From positions 62,001-126,000 of the forward strand of contig NZ_JACBNX010000004.1 in NCBI RefSeq assembly GCF_013403875.1: DNA of 64,000 nucleotides, given 5' to 3'. Position 1 is the first letter of the stretch. Every line of letters starts with the position of its first letter. The DNA is from Burkholderia guangdongensis (GTDB lineage: Bacteria; Pseudomonadota; Gammaproteobacteria; Burkholderiales; Burkholderiaceae). The notes under the pieces are model-generated. The model did no database searches. It had not been told where the DNA came from and was given only the letters and a program-made list of their open reading frames with translations. Positions 46,031 to 54,774 of the stretch are shown piece after piece. The position numbers and the translations under genes were made by a program.

Positions 46031-47545
46031 ATGGACTTTAGCATAAAAGGCTGTGATTGGACCAAGGGCGAGACCAAGGGTTTCGCGACCGGCAAGGCCG
46101 ATTGCATCGTGCTGGGCGTGTTCGAGGCGCAGACCCTGTCGGGCGCGGCGCTCGACGTCGACGAGGCCACCGGCGGCCTCGTGTCGCGCGTCGTGAAGGC
46201 GGGCGACATGGACGGCAAGAGCGGCAAGACGCTGTTCCTGCACGAAGTCGCCGGGATCGGCGCGTCGCGCGTGCTGCTCGTCGGCCTCGGCAAGCAGGAT
46301 GCTTTCAACCAGAAAGCCTATCGCGACGCGGTGCGTGCCGCATGGCGCGCGCTGCTCGCGACCCGGATCGCTCAGGTCACGTTCACGCTCGCGCAGTCGC
46401 TCGCCGACGACGAGCGCGGCGCCGACTGGGGCGTGCGCGAGGCGATTCTCGCGCTGCGCGGCGAAACGTACCGCTTCACGGCGATGAAGAGCAAGCCGGA
46501 GCCGGTGCAGTACGGGCTCAAGCGCGTCGTGTTCACCGTCGACTCCGACGACGTGAAGCCGGCGCGCGACGCGATCAAGCGCGCGGTCGCGCTCGCGAAC
46601 GGGATGGACCTGACCCGCGATCTCGGCAACCTGCCGGGCAGCGTGTGCACGCCGACCTATCTCGCGAACACCGCGAAGACGATCGCGAAGGACTGGAAGC
46701 TGAAGGTCGACGTGCTCGGGCTCAAGCAGATCGAGGCGCTGAAGATGGGCTCGTTCCTGTCCGTCACGCGCGGCTCCGTCGAGCCGCCGCAGTTCATCGT
46801 GCTGCACTACCAGGGCGCCGCCGCGAAGGCCGCGCCGGTCGTGCTCGTCGGCAAGGGCATCACGTTCGACACCGGCGGCATCTCGCTGAAGCCGGGCGAG
46901 GGCATGGACGAGATGAAGTACGACATGTGCGGCGCGGGCTCGGTGCTCGGCACGATCCGCGCAGTCGCCGAGATGGGCCTGAAGATCAACGTCGTCGGCA
47001 TCATCCCGACCTGCGAGAACATGCCGGCCGGCAACGCGACGAAGCCGGGCGACGTCGTCACCAGCATGAAGGGCCTGACGATCGAGGTGCTGAACACCGA
47101 CGCCGAGGGCCGCCTGATCCTGTGCGACGCGCTCACGTACGCGGAGCGCTTCAAGCCGGCCGCGGTGATCGACATCGCGACGCTGACGGGCGCGTGCATC
47201 ATCGCGCTCGGCCATCACAACTCGGGCCTCTTCTCGAAGGACGACACGCTCGCGGGCGAGCTGCTCGACGCGTCGCGCGAGGCGAACGACCCGGCGTGGC
47301 GCCTGCCGCTCGACGACGAGTATCAGGAGCAACTGAAGTCGAACTTCGCGGACGTCGCGAACATCGGCGGGCGTCCGGCGGGCAGCGTGACGGCCGCGTG
47401 CTTCCTGTCGCGCTTCACCGACGCGTATCCGTGGGCGCATCTGGACATCGCCGGCACCGCGTGGAAGAGCGGCGCGGCGAAGGGCGCGACCGGCCGCCCG
47501 GTGCCGTTGCTCGCGCAGTTCCTGATCGACCGCGCCGGGCAGTGA
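46031..47545 (+). CDS. pepA: Leucyl aminopeptidase (cytosol aminopeptidase)
   Basis: Manganese/zinc M17 exopeptidase that trims N-terminal residues; the family also has DNA-binding regulatory roles in E. coli. The 504 residues contain [30 protein letters not shown], the signature [14 protein letters not shown] and the C-terminal [15 protein letters not shown] at 46031 gives [10 protein letters not shown]; the frame upstream is not conserved. Followed by holC after 52 bp. Confidence 0.96.
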   Translation: MDFSIKGCDWTKGETKGFATGKADCIVLGVFEAQTLSGAALDVDEATGGLVSRVVKAGDMDGKSGKTLFLHEVAGIGASRVLLVGLGKQDAFNQKAYRDAVRAAWRALLATRIAQVTFTLAQSLADDERGADWGVREAILALRGETYRFTAMKSKPEPVQYGLKRVVFTVDSDDVKPARDAIKRAVALANGMDLTRDLGNLPGSVCTPTYLANTAKTIAKDWKLKVDVLGLKQIEALKMGSFLSVTRGSVEPPQFIVLHYQGAAAKAAPVVLVGKGITFDTGGISLKPGEGMDEMKYDMCGAGSVLGTIRAVAEMGLKINVVGIIPTCENMPAGNATKPGDVVTSMKGLTIEVLNTDAEGRLILCDALTYAERFKPAAVIDIATLTGACIIALGHHNSGLFSKDDTLAGELLDASREANDPAWRLPLDDEYQEQLKSNFADVANIGGRPAGSVTAACFLSRFTDAYPWAHLDIAGTAWKSGAAKGATGRPVPLLAQFLIDRAGQ

Positions 47546-47597
47546 TGGCGGTGCGCACGGCGACGCCGGAGCACCGGCGAGCGGGGCGCGGCGGACG

Positions 47598-48014
47598 ATG
47601 ACGCGGATCGACTTCCACACGAACGTCGGCGACTCGCTCGCGTACGCGTGCCGGCTGCTGCGCAAGGCCTACCAGGCCGGGCAGCCGGTGGTCGTGCTCG
47701 CGGAGCCCGCGCGGCTGCGCGCGCTCGATGAGCGGCTGTGGACGTTCTCGCCGCTCGACTTCATCCCGCATTGCGGCGTCGACAGCCCGCACGCGGCCGA
47801 CACGCCGATCGTGCTGACCACCGATCTCGAGCGCGCGCCGCATCACGGCATCCTGCTGAATCTCGGCGCCACGGTGCCCGCGCAGTTCGCGCGCTTCGAG
47901 CGGCTGCTCGAGGTGGTCGGCAACGAGCCGGCCGAACTCGCGTCGGGCCGCGACCGCTATCGCTTCTATCGCGATCGCGGCTATGCGCTCAATAATTACA
48001 AGCAGGGCAACTAG
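47598..48014 (+). CDS. holC: DNA polymerase III subunit chi
   Basis: Clamp-loader accessory subunit that links the polymerase to SSB. The 138 residues begin MTRIDFHTNVGDSLAYACRLLRKAYQAGQ and contain LWTFSPLDFIPH and PIVLTTD, all typical of HolC. Its place after pepA matches the pepA-holC order of proteobacteria. Confidence 0.93.
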   Translation: MTRIDFHTNVGDSLAYACRLLRKAYQAGQPVVVLAEPARLRALDERLWTFSPLDFIPHCGVDSPHAADTPIVLTTDLERAPHHGILLNLGATVPAQFARFERLLEVVGNEPAELASGRDRYRFYRDRGYALNNYKQGN

Positions 48015-48038
48015 CCCTATTCGTCGACGGAGGTCGCG

Positions 48039-48665
48039 ATGATCCAGACCGATCCATCCTCGATTCCGACGCTGACCGACGTGCTCGCGCCGGGTAATCC
48101 GGGGATGAAGCGCGAGCCCGCCGCGCCGACGGCTCAGGCGGCTCAGGCCGCCCCGGAGCCGGCCGAGACGGCCGAGACAGCCGAGACAGCCGAGACAGCC
48201 GCGCTGCCGGGCGAGCATGCGCATCTGGAGGGCGCGGACGTCGTCGCGCATCCGGTGCCGATGCCGGACGTGCCGGCGGTCGAGCTGGCGCCGCAGGCGA
48301 GCGTCGCGGAAGGCGGCACGGAGCCGCCGCATTCGGCGCCCGACGCGGTGCCGGCGGCGGTCGTGCCCGAGATTCCGCACGAGGCGACAATGGAGCCCGC
48401 AATCGCACCGGCGACGCCACCGGCCGTGCTGACACCCGAGGACGCGCAGCACGTCGCCGAGCGGCTGCGGCACCGGCTGGTGACCTACCTGACGGGCGAG
48501 GGGCGCGACGCGATCGACGCGCGCTGCCGCGATGCGCTGCGCGACCACTCCGCGTGGCTCGTGAACCAGATCACGCGCGAAGTGGCACTCGCGCTCGAAA
48601 CCGAAGTGATGGAATGGGTGCGCGATGCGATCGACGAGGAGATTGCGCGGCGCCGCGCGGGCTGA
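48039..48665 (+). CDS. Burkholderia-type hypothetical protein (DUF2486-like)
   Basis: A 208-residue protein of low complexity: a short N-terminal block (IPTLTDVLAPGNPGM), a disordered Ala/Pro/Glu-rich middle (about 25-135) that includes ETA repeats, and a helical C-terminal domain (LTPEDAQHVAERLRHRLVTYLTGEG ... REVALALETEVMEWVRDAIDEEI). This resembles the DUF2486 proteins of Burkholderia; function unknown. It lies 24 bp after holC with GGAGG before the ATG. The SIPTLTDV-plus-helical-tail pattern suggests a protein-interaction adaptor, which is only inference. Confidence 0.8.
   Translation: MIQTDPSSIPTLTDVLAPGNPGMKREPAAPTAQAAQAAPEPAETAETAETAETAALPGEHAHLEGADVVAHPVPMPDVPAVELAPQASVAEGGTEPPHSAPDAVPAAVVPEIPHEATMEPAIAPATPPAVLTPEDAQHVAERLRHRLVTYLTGEGRDAIDARCRDALRDHSAWLVNQITREVALALETEVMEWVRDAIDEEIARRRAG
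48162..48197. repeat. 9-bp in-frame tandem repeat, four units
   Basis: Units GCCGAGACG and three GCCGAGACA, coding Ala-Glu-Thr repeats in the disordered middle of the DUF2486-like protein. Confidence 0.9.
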
Positions 48666-48713
48666 GCACGCGTGACCGTGCATGACCGTGCGTTTTGCGC
48701 GGGATCCGGCCGC

Positions 48714-49037
48714 CTATCGAAGCGACAGCACCCAGCTCGCGAGCGTGTGCGCCTCGCCGTTCGACAATTGCGTGTTCGCGGGCATCGGCACGCCGCCCCA
48801 CACGCCTGAACTACCTTTGACGATCGCCTGCGCGAGATAGTCGGCGGCGTCGCCGCGTGTCGCGTACTTGTCGGCGATGTCGTGGAATGACGGTCCCATC
48901 AGCGGCTTGCTCACCGCGTGGCAGGCCATGCAGTTGCGCTGCTGCGCGAGCGCGAGGCCGTCGGCCTGCCCGGCGCGCGCCGCCGCACTGGCGACGAGCA
49001 GGGTCAGAAGCGTCGCGTGCACTATCGATCGTTTCAT
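48714..49037 (-). CDS. Class I c-type cytochrome, periplasmic
   Basis: A 107-residue exported cytochrome. Signal peptide residues 1-22 (MKRSIVHATLLTLLVASAAARA), heme attachment motif CMACH near residue 35, a possible axial Met in VPMPANTQLS near residue 85, and a C-terminal helix LASWVLSL. It resembles cytochrome c-551/c-552 small electron carriers. Start ATG 49037 is the one that begins a good signal peptide. It lies downstream of ilvD on the same strand but after a terminator. Confidence 0.9.
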   Translation of the reverse strand: MKRSIVHATLLTLLVASAAARAGQADGLALAQQRNCMACHAVSKPLMGPSFHDIADKYATRGDAADYLAQAIVKGSSGVWGGVPMPANTQLSNGEAHTLASWVLSLR

Positions 49038-49088
49038 ACGAATCTCCGCCGGCGGATGCAGCCGGCTTACGGTCCGCAAATTATAAAA

Positions 49089-49124
49089 GCAAAGGGAACG
49101 CGGGTTCGCCGCGTTCCCTTTTCG
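49089..49124 (-). terminator. Intrinsic terminator of ilvD
   Basis: Stem AAAGGGAACGCG / CGCGTTCCCTTT with a short loop; on the minus strand it is followed by GCTTTTATAA. It lies about 60 bp past the ilvD stop and may serve the cytochrome leader as well. Confidence 0.8.
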
Positions 49125-49184
49125 TCAGGTAGGTGAAAGGGGCGCATCCAAGCCCGCACCGAAGCCCGTGCGCGTGCCGATGCG

Positions 49185-50858
49185 TCAGCCCGTGACCGCG
49201 CCCTGGTTCGCCGGTCGCGCGAGCGCTGCGTATTTCGCGAGCACGCCGCTCGTGTAGCGCGGGGCCGGCTGCTTCCACGCGGCGCGGCGGCGCGCGAGCT
49301 CGGCGTCGTCGACGTTTAGCTGCAGCAGCAGCGCGTGCGCGTCGATCGTGATCGAGTCGCCTTCCTGCACGAGCGCGATCGTGCCGCCGACGAACGCCTC
49401 CGGCGCGACGTGGCCGACCACCATCCCCCAGGTGCCGCCCGAGAAGCGGCCGTCGGTGATGAAGCCGACCGATTCGCCGAGGCCCTTGCCGATGATCGCC
49501 GACGTCGGCGCGAGCATCTCCGGCATCCCCGGGCCGCCCTGCGGGCCGAGGTAGCGCAGCACGAGCACGTCGCCCGCGTGGATCCGGTCGCCGAGGATCG
49601 CTTCCATCGCGCTCTGCTCGTCGTCGAACACGCGCGCCGGGCCGGTGATCACCGGGTTCTTCAGGCCGGTGATCTTCGCGACCGCGCCGTCTTCCGCGAG
49701 GTTGCCCTTCAGGATCGCGAGATGGCCTTCGTCGTACAGCGCCCGGTCGATCGGGTAGATCACGTTCTGATCGGCACGCGGCACGCCCGGCACGTCCTTC
49801 AGTTCCTCCGCGATCGTGCGGCCGGTGATCGTGATGCAGTCGCCGTGCAGCAGACCCGCGTCGAGCAGGATCCTCAGCACCTGCGGAATGCCGCCGGCCT
49901 TGTGCAGATCGGTCGCGACGTACTGGCCCGACGGCTTCAGGTCGCAGATCACCGGCACGCGCTTGCGGATCCGCTCGAAGTCGTCGATCGTCCATTCGAT
50001 CCCGGCCGCGTGCGCGATCGCGAGATAGTGCAGCACCGCGTTCGTCGAGCCACCCGTCGCCATGATCAGCGCGACCGCGTTCTCGATCGACCGCTTCGTG
50101 ATGATGTCGCGCGGCTTCAGGTCCTTTTTCACGGCCTCGACGAGCACGCGCGCCGATTCGGCCGCGGAGCCGACCTTCTCTTCGTCCGGGTTCGCCATCG
50201 TCGACGAGTACAGCAGCGACATCCCGAGCGCCTCGAACGACGAGCTCATCGTGTTCGCGGTGTACATGCCGCCGCACGAGCCGGTCGACGGGCACGCATT
50301 GCGCTCGATGCCTTCGAAATCCTCGTCGGACATCCGCCCCGCGGTGAATTCGCCGACCGCCTCGAACGCGGACACGATCGTCAGGTCCCGGCCCTTCCAG
50401 TTGCCCGGGCGGATCGTGCCGCCGTACACGTAGATGCCCGGCACGTTCAGCCGCGCGAGCGCGATCATCCCGCCCGGCATGTTCTTGTCGCAGCCGCCGA
50501 CGACCACGACGCCGTCCATCCACTGGCCCTGCACGCAGGTCTCGATGCAGTCGGCGATCACTTCGCGTGACACGAGCGAGTACTTCATCCCTTCGGTGCC
50601 CATCGACATCCCGTCGGAGATCGTCGGCGTGCCGAAGATCTGCGGATTCGCGCCGGCATCCCGGATGGCCGCGACGGCCGCGTCCGACAGCCGCTGCAGG
50701 CCCGCGTTGCACGGCGTGATCGTCGAGTGGCCGTTCGCGACGCCGATCATCGGCTTGTCGAAATCGTCCTTCCCGTAGCCGAGCGCGTAATACATCGAGC
50801 GGTTCGGCGAGCGCGCCACGCCTTGCGTGACGTTCTTCGAGCGGCGGTTGTACGGCAT
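49185..50858 (-). CDS. ilvD: Dihydroxy-acid dehydratase
   Basis: Third shared step of isoleucine and valine synthesis, an iron-sulfur dehydratase. The 557 residues show the cluster cysteines in [28 protein letters not shown] and [18 protein letters not shown], plus the C-terminal [24 protein letters not shown]. The ATG at 50858 gives the standard N-terminus [13 protein letters not shown]; a long upstream extension of the frame runs into lgt and is not real. It diverges from lgt. Confidence 0.96.
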   Translation of the reverse strand: MPYNRRSKNVTQGVARSPNRSMYYALGYGKDDFDKPMIGVANGHSTITPCNAGLQRLSDAAVAAIRDAGANPQIFGTPTISDGMSMGTEGMKYSLVSREVIADCIETCVQGQWMDGVVVVGGCDKNMPGGMIALARLNVPGIYVYGGTIRPGNWKGRDLTIVSAFEAVGEFTAGRMSDEDFEGIERNACPSTGSCGGMYTANTMSSSFEALGMSLLYSSTMANPDEEKVGSAAESARVLVEAVKKDLKPRDIITKRSIENAVALIMATGGSTNAVLHYLAIAHAAGIEWTIDDFERIRKRVPVICDLKPSGQYVATDLHKAGGIPQVLRILLDAGLLHGDCITITGRTIAEELKDVPGVPRADQNVIYPIDRALYDEGHLAILKGNLAEDGAVAKITGLKNPVITGPARVFDDEQSAMEAILGDRIHAGDVLVLRYLGPQGGPGMPEMLAPTSAIIGKGLGESVGFITDGRFSGGTWGMVVGHVAPEAFVGGTIALVQEGDSITIDAHALLLQLNVDDAELARRRAAWKQPAPRYTSGVLAKYAALARPANQGAVTG

Positions 50859-51080
50859 GGGGCGCCTCCATCGTCGTGTCGTCGTATTCGGGGGGGCCGG
50901 TGCGGGCGGCGCGCATCGTGCGCGGCGCACGCCGGCCTGCGTGGGACAAGAATGCGATGTCTCTTTGGGCATGTCCAATATATTATTCGTCGGCAATCGC
51001 GCCGCCATGTGGCCCCCGGCTTTTGTGACATCATTACGGGCTGCCAAGGCGCGTCGCACCCGCAACTTCACCGCTAACCC

Positions 51081-51980
51081 ATGATCATTCACCCGAATTT
51101 CGACCCCGTCGCGATCCATCTCGGCCCGCTCGCCGTGCGCTGGTACGGGATCATGTATCTCGTCGGCTTCATTCTCGCGATCGTCGTCGCGCGGCTGCGG
51201 CTGAAGCTGCCGCACGTCGCCGAGCAGGGCTGGACCGCGAAGGACATCGACGACATGATGTTCTACGGCGTGCTCGGCGTCGTGCTCGGCGGCCGGCTCG
51301 GCTACGTGCTGTTCTACAAGGCGGATTTCTATTTCGCGCATCCGCTCGACATCTTCAAGGTGTGGGAAGGCGGGATGTCGTTCCACGGCGGCTTTCTCGG
51401 CGTCGCGTTCGCGATGGCGCTGTTCGCGTGGCAGCGCAAGCGCAACTGGCTCGACGTCACCGATTTCGTCGCGCCGATGGTGCCGTCCGGGCTCGCGACG
51501 GGGCGCCTGGGTAACTTCATCAACGGCGAGCTGTGGGGCCGCGTGACGTCGCCTGATTCGCCCTGGGCGATGCTGTTCCCGGGCGCGACGCGCGACGACG
51601 CCGCATGGCTCGCGACGCACCCGGCGCTCGCCGCGAAGTGGCATCTGAACGAGGTGTTCATGCAGTACCAGATGCTGCCGCGCCATCCGTCGGAGCTTTA
51701 CGAGATCGCGCTCGAAGGTGTCGCGCTGTTCATCGCGCTGTGGTTCTTCTCGCGCAAGCCGCGGCCGCGCGGCGCGGTGGCCGCGCTGTTCCTGATCGGC
51801 TACGGGCTCGCGCGCTTCACGGTCGAGTTCGCGCGCGAGCCGGACGATTTTCTCGGTTTGCTCGCGCTCGGGCTGTCGATGGGGCAGTGGCTGTCGCTGC
51901 CGATGATCATCGTCGGCGTCGGGATGATGATCTGGGCGTATCGGCGACACGCCGTCACTTCATCTGCACCGACCCGTTGA
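51081..51980 (+). CDS. lgt: Prolipoprotein diacylglyceryl transferase
   Basis: Inner-membrane enzyme that attaches diacylglycerol to the lipobox cysteine, the step before LspA. The 299-residue protein has seven hydrophobic helices; key motifs are HGGFLG (with the essential His region) near residue 104 and [14 protein letters not shown] with the signature Arg and Asn near 140-150, and [13 protein letters not shown]. Start [23 protein letters not shown] is standard. Confidence 0.96.
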   Translation: MIIHPNFDPVAIHLGPLAVRWYGIMYLVGFILAIVVARLRLKLPHVAEQGWTAKDIDDMMFYGVLGVVLGGRLGYVLFYKADFYFAHPLDIFKVWEGGMSFHGGFLGVAFAMALFAWQRKRNWLDVTDFVAPMVPSGLATGRLGNFINGELWGRVTSPDSPWAMLFPGATRDDAAWLATHPALAAKWHLNEVFMQYQMLPRHPSELYEIALEGVALFIALWFFSRKPRPRGAVAALFLIGYGLARFTVEFAREPDDFLGLLALGLSMGQWLSLPMIIVGVGMMIWAYRRHAVTSSAPTR

Positions 51981-52686
51981 CCGTCACGGTCACGGTCGCC
52001 TTGCCGCCTTCGACCGAGATCGGCGCGGAAGCGCTGCTCATCGCGGGCGCGGCCTGCATCGCCATCATCCGCGGCATCGGCTGCACGTTGCGGCCGCTGC
52101 CGACGTTCACGTCGCGGATCGAGTACGCGCTGTAGCCGAACGCCTTCGCGGCCTCGTCGGCGCGCGCACGGAACGACCGGATCGCTTCGCTCGTCAGCTT
52201 CTGCTCGGCCGCGCGCTGCGCTTCCGGCGACAGCGAGAAGTCGACGTTCCCGACCTGCATCTGATTGCCGATCTGGCCGGCGAGCTTCGACGCGGCCGGG
52301 AAGTCGTGCGATTCGAGCACGATCTCGGTGCGGCCGCGCCACGCGGAGATCTTGCCGTCGCGATCGGTGCTCGGATACACGGCGAACGCGCCCGTGCGCG
52401 CGGTCACGCCGGCAACGCCCTTCGCCTGCGAGAGCGCGGCGTCCGCGCGCTGGTTCAGATGCGCGGTCAGGCTGCCCGGATCCTTCGCTTCTTCTTCGTA
52501 GAACATCGTGATGTGGATCACGTCCTCGGGCACGTCGGTGCTCGCCTGCGCGGACAGCGACAGCACGCCGGACGGCTGCCACGCGCGCGGATTCATCTCC
52601 TGCGCGTGTGTGGCGACGGGGGCGACGAGTGCGACGGCGACGGCAACGGCGGCGAGCGACAGCGCGCGTGCGGATTTCTTGGTCAT
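51955..52686 (-). CDS. SIMPL (DUF541) domain periplasmic protein
   Basis: A 243-residue exported protein: signal peptide residues 1-28 (basic start, hydrophobic core, cut after THA), then the SIMPL domain with [29 protein letters not shown] near its start and the long helix [18 protein letters not shown]-like in the second half. The family (E. coli YggE, mammalian IRAK-interacting SIMPL) is linked to oxidative stress but has no defined reaction. Its 3' end overlaps the converging lgt gene by 26 bp. Confidence 0.88.
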   Translation of the reverse strand: MTKKSARALSLAAVAVAVALVAPVATHAQEMNPRAWQPSGVLSLSAQASTDVPEDVIHITMFYEEEAKDPGSLTAHLNQRADAALSQAKGVAGVTARTGAFAVYPSTDRDGKISAWRGRTEIVLESHDFPAASKLAGQIGNQMQVGNVDFSLSPEAQRAAEQKLTSEAIRSFRARADEAAKAFGYSAYSIRDVNVGSGRNVQPMPRMMAMQAAPAMSSASAPISVEGGKATVTVTVNGSVQMK

Positions 52687-52878
52687 TATTGGAACTCCTT
52701 GTACGAAGGCGCGCACGCGCAGGTGATGAATCCGCGCGCGTGCGCGGAGCGCCGGCACGGGACGCCGGACGCCGGATCGCGGCCGCCATGATCGGCGGCC
52801 GCGTGACTTAGGCCGCACGGCCGGGCCGCGAGTTCCGGAGCGAGATGCGTGCGCCGCGCCCGTCCGGCGCGCGCCCGC

Positions 52879-53340
52879 TCACTTCATCAGCCGCTCGGTG
52901 ATGTAGTGCCATTCGGTGCGCGTGACGGGCGTGATCGACAGCCGGTTGCCTTTCGCGAGCACGCGCATGTCGGCGAGCGCGTCGTGCTCGCGCAGCGCGG
53001 CCAGCGCCACGAGCGGCGCCTTCTTCACGAAGCGCACGTCGACCAGCAGCCAGCGCGGCGATTCCTGCGTCGATTTCGGATCGTAGTACGGACTTTTCGG
53101 ATCGAACTGCGTCGGATCCGGGTACGGCGTCGACGAGACCTCCGCGAGCCCCGCGATGCCGGGCTCGGGACAGCTCGAATGATAGAAGAGCACGCCGTCG
53201 CCGATCTTCATCGTGTCGCGCATGAAGTTGCGTGCCTGATAGTTGCGCACGCCGGTCCACGGCAGCGTGCGCTGCGGCGCGTTCGCGAGATCGTCGATAC
53301 TCGCTTCGTCCGGTTCGGACTTCATCAGCCAATATTGCAT
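52879..53340 (-). CDS. EVE-domain protein (thymocyte nuclear protein 1-like)
   Basis: A 153-residue single EVE domain: MQYWLMKSEPDEASIDDL at the start, TLPWTGVRNYQARNFMRD, MKIGDGVLFYHSSCPEPGIAGLAEV and PRWLLVDVRF. EVE is a PUA-like fold that binds modified bases in DNA or RNA in several studied members. It lies directly downstream of the 6S RNA gene on the same strand. The ATG at 53340 is used; open frame beyond runs into the 6S terminator. Confidence 0.92.
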   Translation of the reverse strand: MQYWLMKSEPDEASIDDLANAPQRTLPWTGVRNYQARNFMRDTMKIGDGVLFYHSSCPEPGIAGLAEVSSTPYPDPTQFDPKSPYYDPKSTQESPRWLLVDVRFVKKAPLVALAALREHDALADMRVLAKGNRLSITPVTRTEWHYITERLMK

Positions 53341-53379
53341 GGATCGTGATCGACGCAGAAAAAAGGCCGCTGCAAATGG

Positions 53380-53413
53380 AAACGGCATCGGGACAAGCCC
53401 GATGCCGTTGAAA
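53380..53413 (-). terminator. Terminator hairpin after 6S RNA
   Basis: Perfect 12-bp stem (AACGGCATCGGG / CCCGATGCCGTT) around a CTTGT loop on the minus strand, directly after the 6S RNA 3' end. The following T content is modest, so read-through into the EVE gene is possible. Confidence 0.7.
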
Positions 53414-53414
53414 A

Positions 53415-53591
53415 GGTCCCCGCCTTGGCCGCTAGGCCGGCATCCTGAACCTGAGGTTCAGAATTGGTCGCAGTTAGCAGCACTTTGGGTACATCAGACA
53501 GAGTGACGCGCGCGCCCGTGCTACAAATTTCCGCAACCGTGCACATGGCATTGGTTCAAGGAATATATGACCTTGGCGAACCAGGCAGGGA
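53415..53591 (-). ncRNA. ssrS: 6S RNA
   Basis: About 177 nt between zapA and the EVE gene, the conserved position of ssrS beside zapA. On the minus strand the 5' segment CCCTGCCTGG can pair with the 3' segment CCAAGGCGGGG to close a long rod, and the 3' half holds CTGAACCTCAGGTTCAGG followed by GCCGGCCTAGCGG, close to the TTGAACCAAGGGTTCAAGG...GCCTGCGGCGG part of the E. coli molecule. 6S RNA mimics an open promoter and sequesters sigma-70 RNA polymerase in stationary phase. End points are approximate. Confidence 0.8.
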
Positions 53592-53694
53592 AGCTGAGTG
53601 AACAGTGAATCTCGGGCTCAATTTGAACACCGTTGGTCGCTCAGATCAAGCGGAATCCGCGCGAAAATCGGTGTAACCCGTGTGACTGCAGTAA

Positions 53695-53716
53695 GTGTTA
53701 CTGCGGTGTTACTGCG
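53695..53716. repeat. 11-bp direct duplication at the zapA 3' end
   Basis: GTGTTACTGCG occurs twice in tandem. The second copy contains the zapA stop codon, the first lies just outside it. Confidence 0.8.
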
Positions 53717-54023
53717 GCTCGTGCTGTGCGAGCACAGCGCCGAGCTGATCGTTCATCTGGCGCATTGTACGCCGGATTTCCTCGGCCGGAAACGCTTCGC
53801 CGTGACGCACGCTCGTCTGCAGACGCAGCAGTTCCGACGCGAGCGACAGCGCCGCCATTACCGCGATGCGGTCGGTGCCGCGCACCGAGCTGTTCGCGCG
53901 AATCTTCGACATTTCCGCATCGACGCGCGCGACCGCCTCGAGCAGTGCCGCTTCCGTGTCGGTCGAGCAGGCGAGGCGATACGCCTGGCCCAGAATCGAC
54001 ACTTCGATCTGCTTCGTGCTCAT
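53709..54023 (-). CDS. zapA: Cell division protein ZapA
   Basis: Cytoplasmic FtsZ-associated protein that bundles protofilaments in the division ring. The 104 residues begin MSTKQIEVSILGQAYRLACSTDTEAALLEAVARVDAEM (ZapA globular head) and end with a long helix suited to a coiled coil. It overlaps the preceding coiled-coil gene by ATGA and lies just upstream of 6S RNA. Confidence 0.93.
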   Translation of the reverse strand: MSTKQIEVSILGQAYRLACSTDTEAALLEAVARVDAEMSKIRANSSVRGTDRIAVMAALSLASELLRLQTSVRHGEAFPAEEIRRTMRQMNDQLGAVLAQHEPQ

Positions 54024-54367
54024 GCATGTTCTCCGTGGCTGGCCGAGTCGTCGCCGTTCGCACGCTGCGCTTCGAGCAGGTCGAGCTGATTGTCGGCTTC
54101 GGCCGCGCTCTTCGAACGCGGCAGCTTCTCGAGAATCGCGTTCAGCTTCACCTGCGCGTCGTCGATCTTCGCCGACAACGCATCGCGCTCCGCCGCGAGC
54201 GCGTTGCGTTCGTCGCGAAGCTGTTCGAGTTCCGCGCGCGCCGCATCCGCATCCGCGCGCAGTTGCGCGACCTGCTCTTCGAGCGCGAGCCGTTCCGAGT
54301 GATAGCGCTGGTTCAGCGCGATCAGCCGGCCAATATTTTGAGATAAGGTTTCGAGTTCGTTGAGCAT
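54020..54367 (-). CDS. Coiled-coil cell-division-associated protein (ZapB-like)
   Basis: A 115-residue protein that is almost one continuous coiled coil (residues about 2-80; leucine heptads in LNELETLSQNIGRLIALNQRYHSER and LEEQVAQLRADADAARAELEQLRDE) followed by an acidic, flexible tail. It matches the small proteins found directly before zapA in beta- and gamma-proteobacteria (TIGR02449 type). The 4-bp overlap with zapA supports a shared role in division, probably as a ZapB-like partner. Confidence 0.8.
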   Translation of the reverse strand: MLNELETLSQNIGRLIALNQRYHSERLALEEQVAQLRADADAARAELEQLRDERNALAAERDALSAKIDDAQVKLNAILEKLPRSKSAAEADNQLDLLEAQRANGDDSASHGEHA

Positions 54368-54502
54368 CTGCTGCGTCCTCTAAAGACCGAGCATTTTAGC
54401 GCGGAATGGCCGATAGTCCGACTTCCGTAACGTATCTAGTCGTAACACCCCGGCTTTCTGCCGTGAATGCGCGTCGATGACGCGGCGATCGGCCGGGCTT
54501 TC

Positions 54503-54531
54503 TTGACGCTCGCGCGGCCCGCTCCTAAACT
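54503..54531 (+). promoter_or_regulatory. Promoter of the cobalamin operon
   Basis: TTGACG (54503-54508) and TAAACT (54526-54531) with exactly 17 bp between them, just before the riboswitch. Transcription would begin near 54538. Confidence 0.65.
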
Positions 54532-54537
54532 GGCGCC

Positions 54538-54690
54538 GCCTCGGTGCGCGCGCGCGTCGCGCGTCGCGTGGTCAAACCGCGGTTAAACGGAAAGCGGGGC
54601 GCTTGCGCGGCCACGCGCGGCGAACCTACGCTGCCCCGCAACGGTAAGCGGCCGCATCGGATCGATGCAGGCCGGCTATCGCTTCAATGG
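54538..54690 (+). promoter_or_regulatory. Cobalamin (AdoCbl) riboswitch
   Basis: The leader contains the conserved pieces in order: GGTGC near 54540, the TTAAACGGAAAGC segment, GGCCACGCGCGG, and the B12 box CTGCCCCGCAACGGTAAGCG (54630-54650), then a closing GCAGGCCGG arm. It precedes btuC-btuD-cobT-cobS-cobC and should reduce their expression when adenosylcobalamin is plentiful. No clear terminator follows, so control is probably at translation start. Confidence 0.85.
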
Positions 54691-54701
54691 AACGTTTCTT
54701 C

Positions 54702-54774
54702 GATGCTGACCCCAATCGCCCGCCCGATGCCCGGCACGCTCGATGTGCCGCGCGCGGCGGCGCTTGCCGCATGA
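54702..54774 (+). CDS. Possible 23-codon leader frame before btuC
   Basis: A short frame beginning MLTPIARPMPGTLDVPRAA whose TGA overlaps the btuC ATG (ATGA at 54771). It sits between the riboswitch and btuC and could couple btuC translation to the leader. There is no strong ribosome site, and an alternative btuC start at 54687 would replace it, so support is weak. Confidence 0.3.

Noticed and set aside
53325-53546. 73-codon frame on the minus strand
   Set aside because: Covers most of the 6S RNA gene and its terminator; better explained by the RNA.
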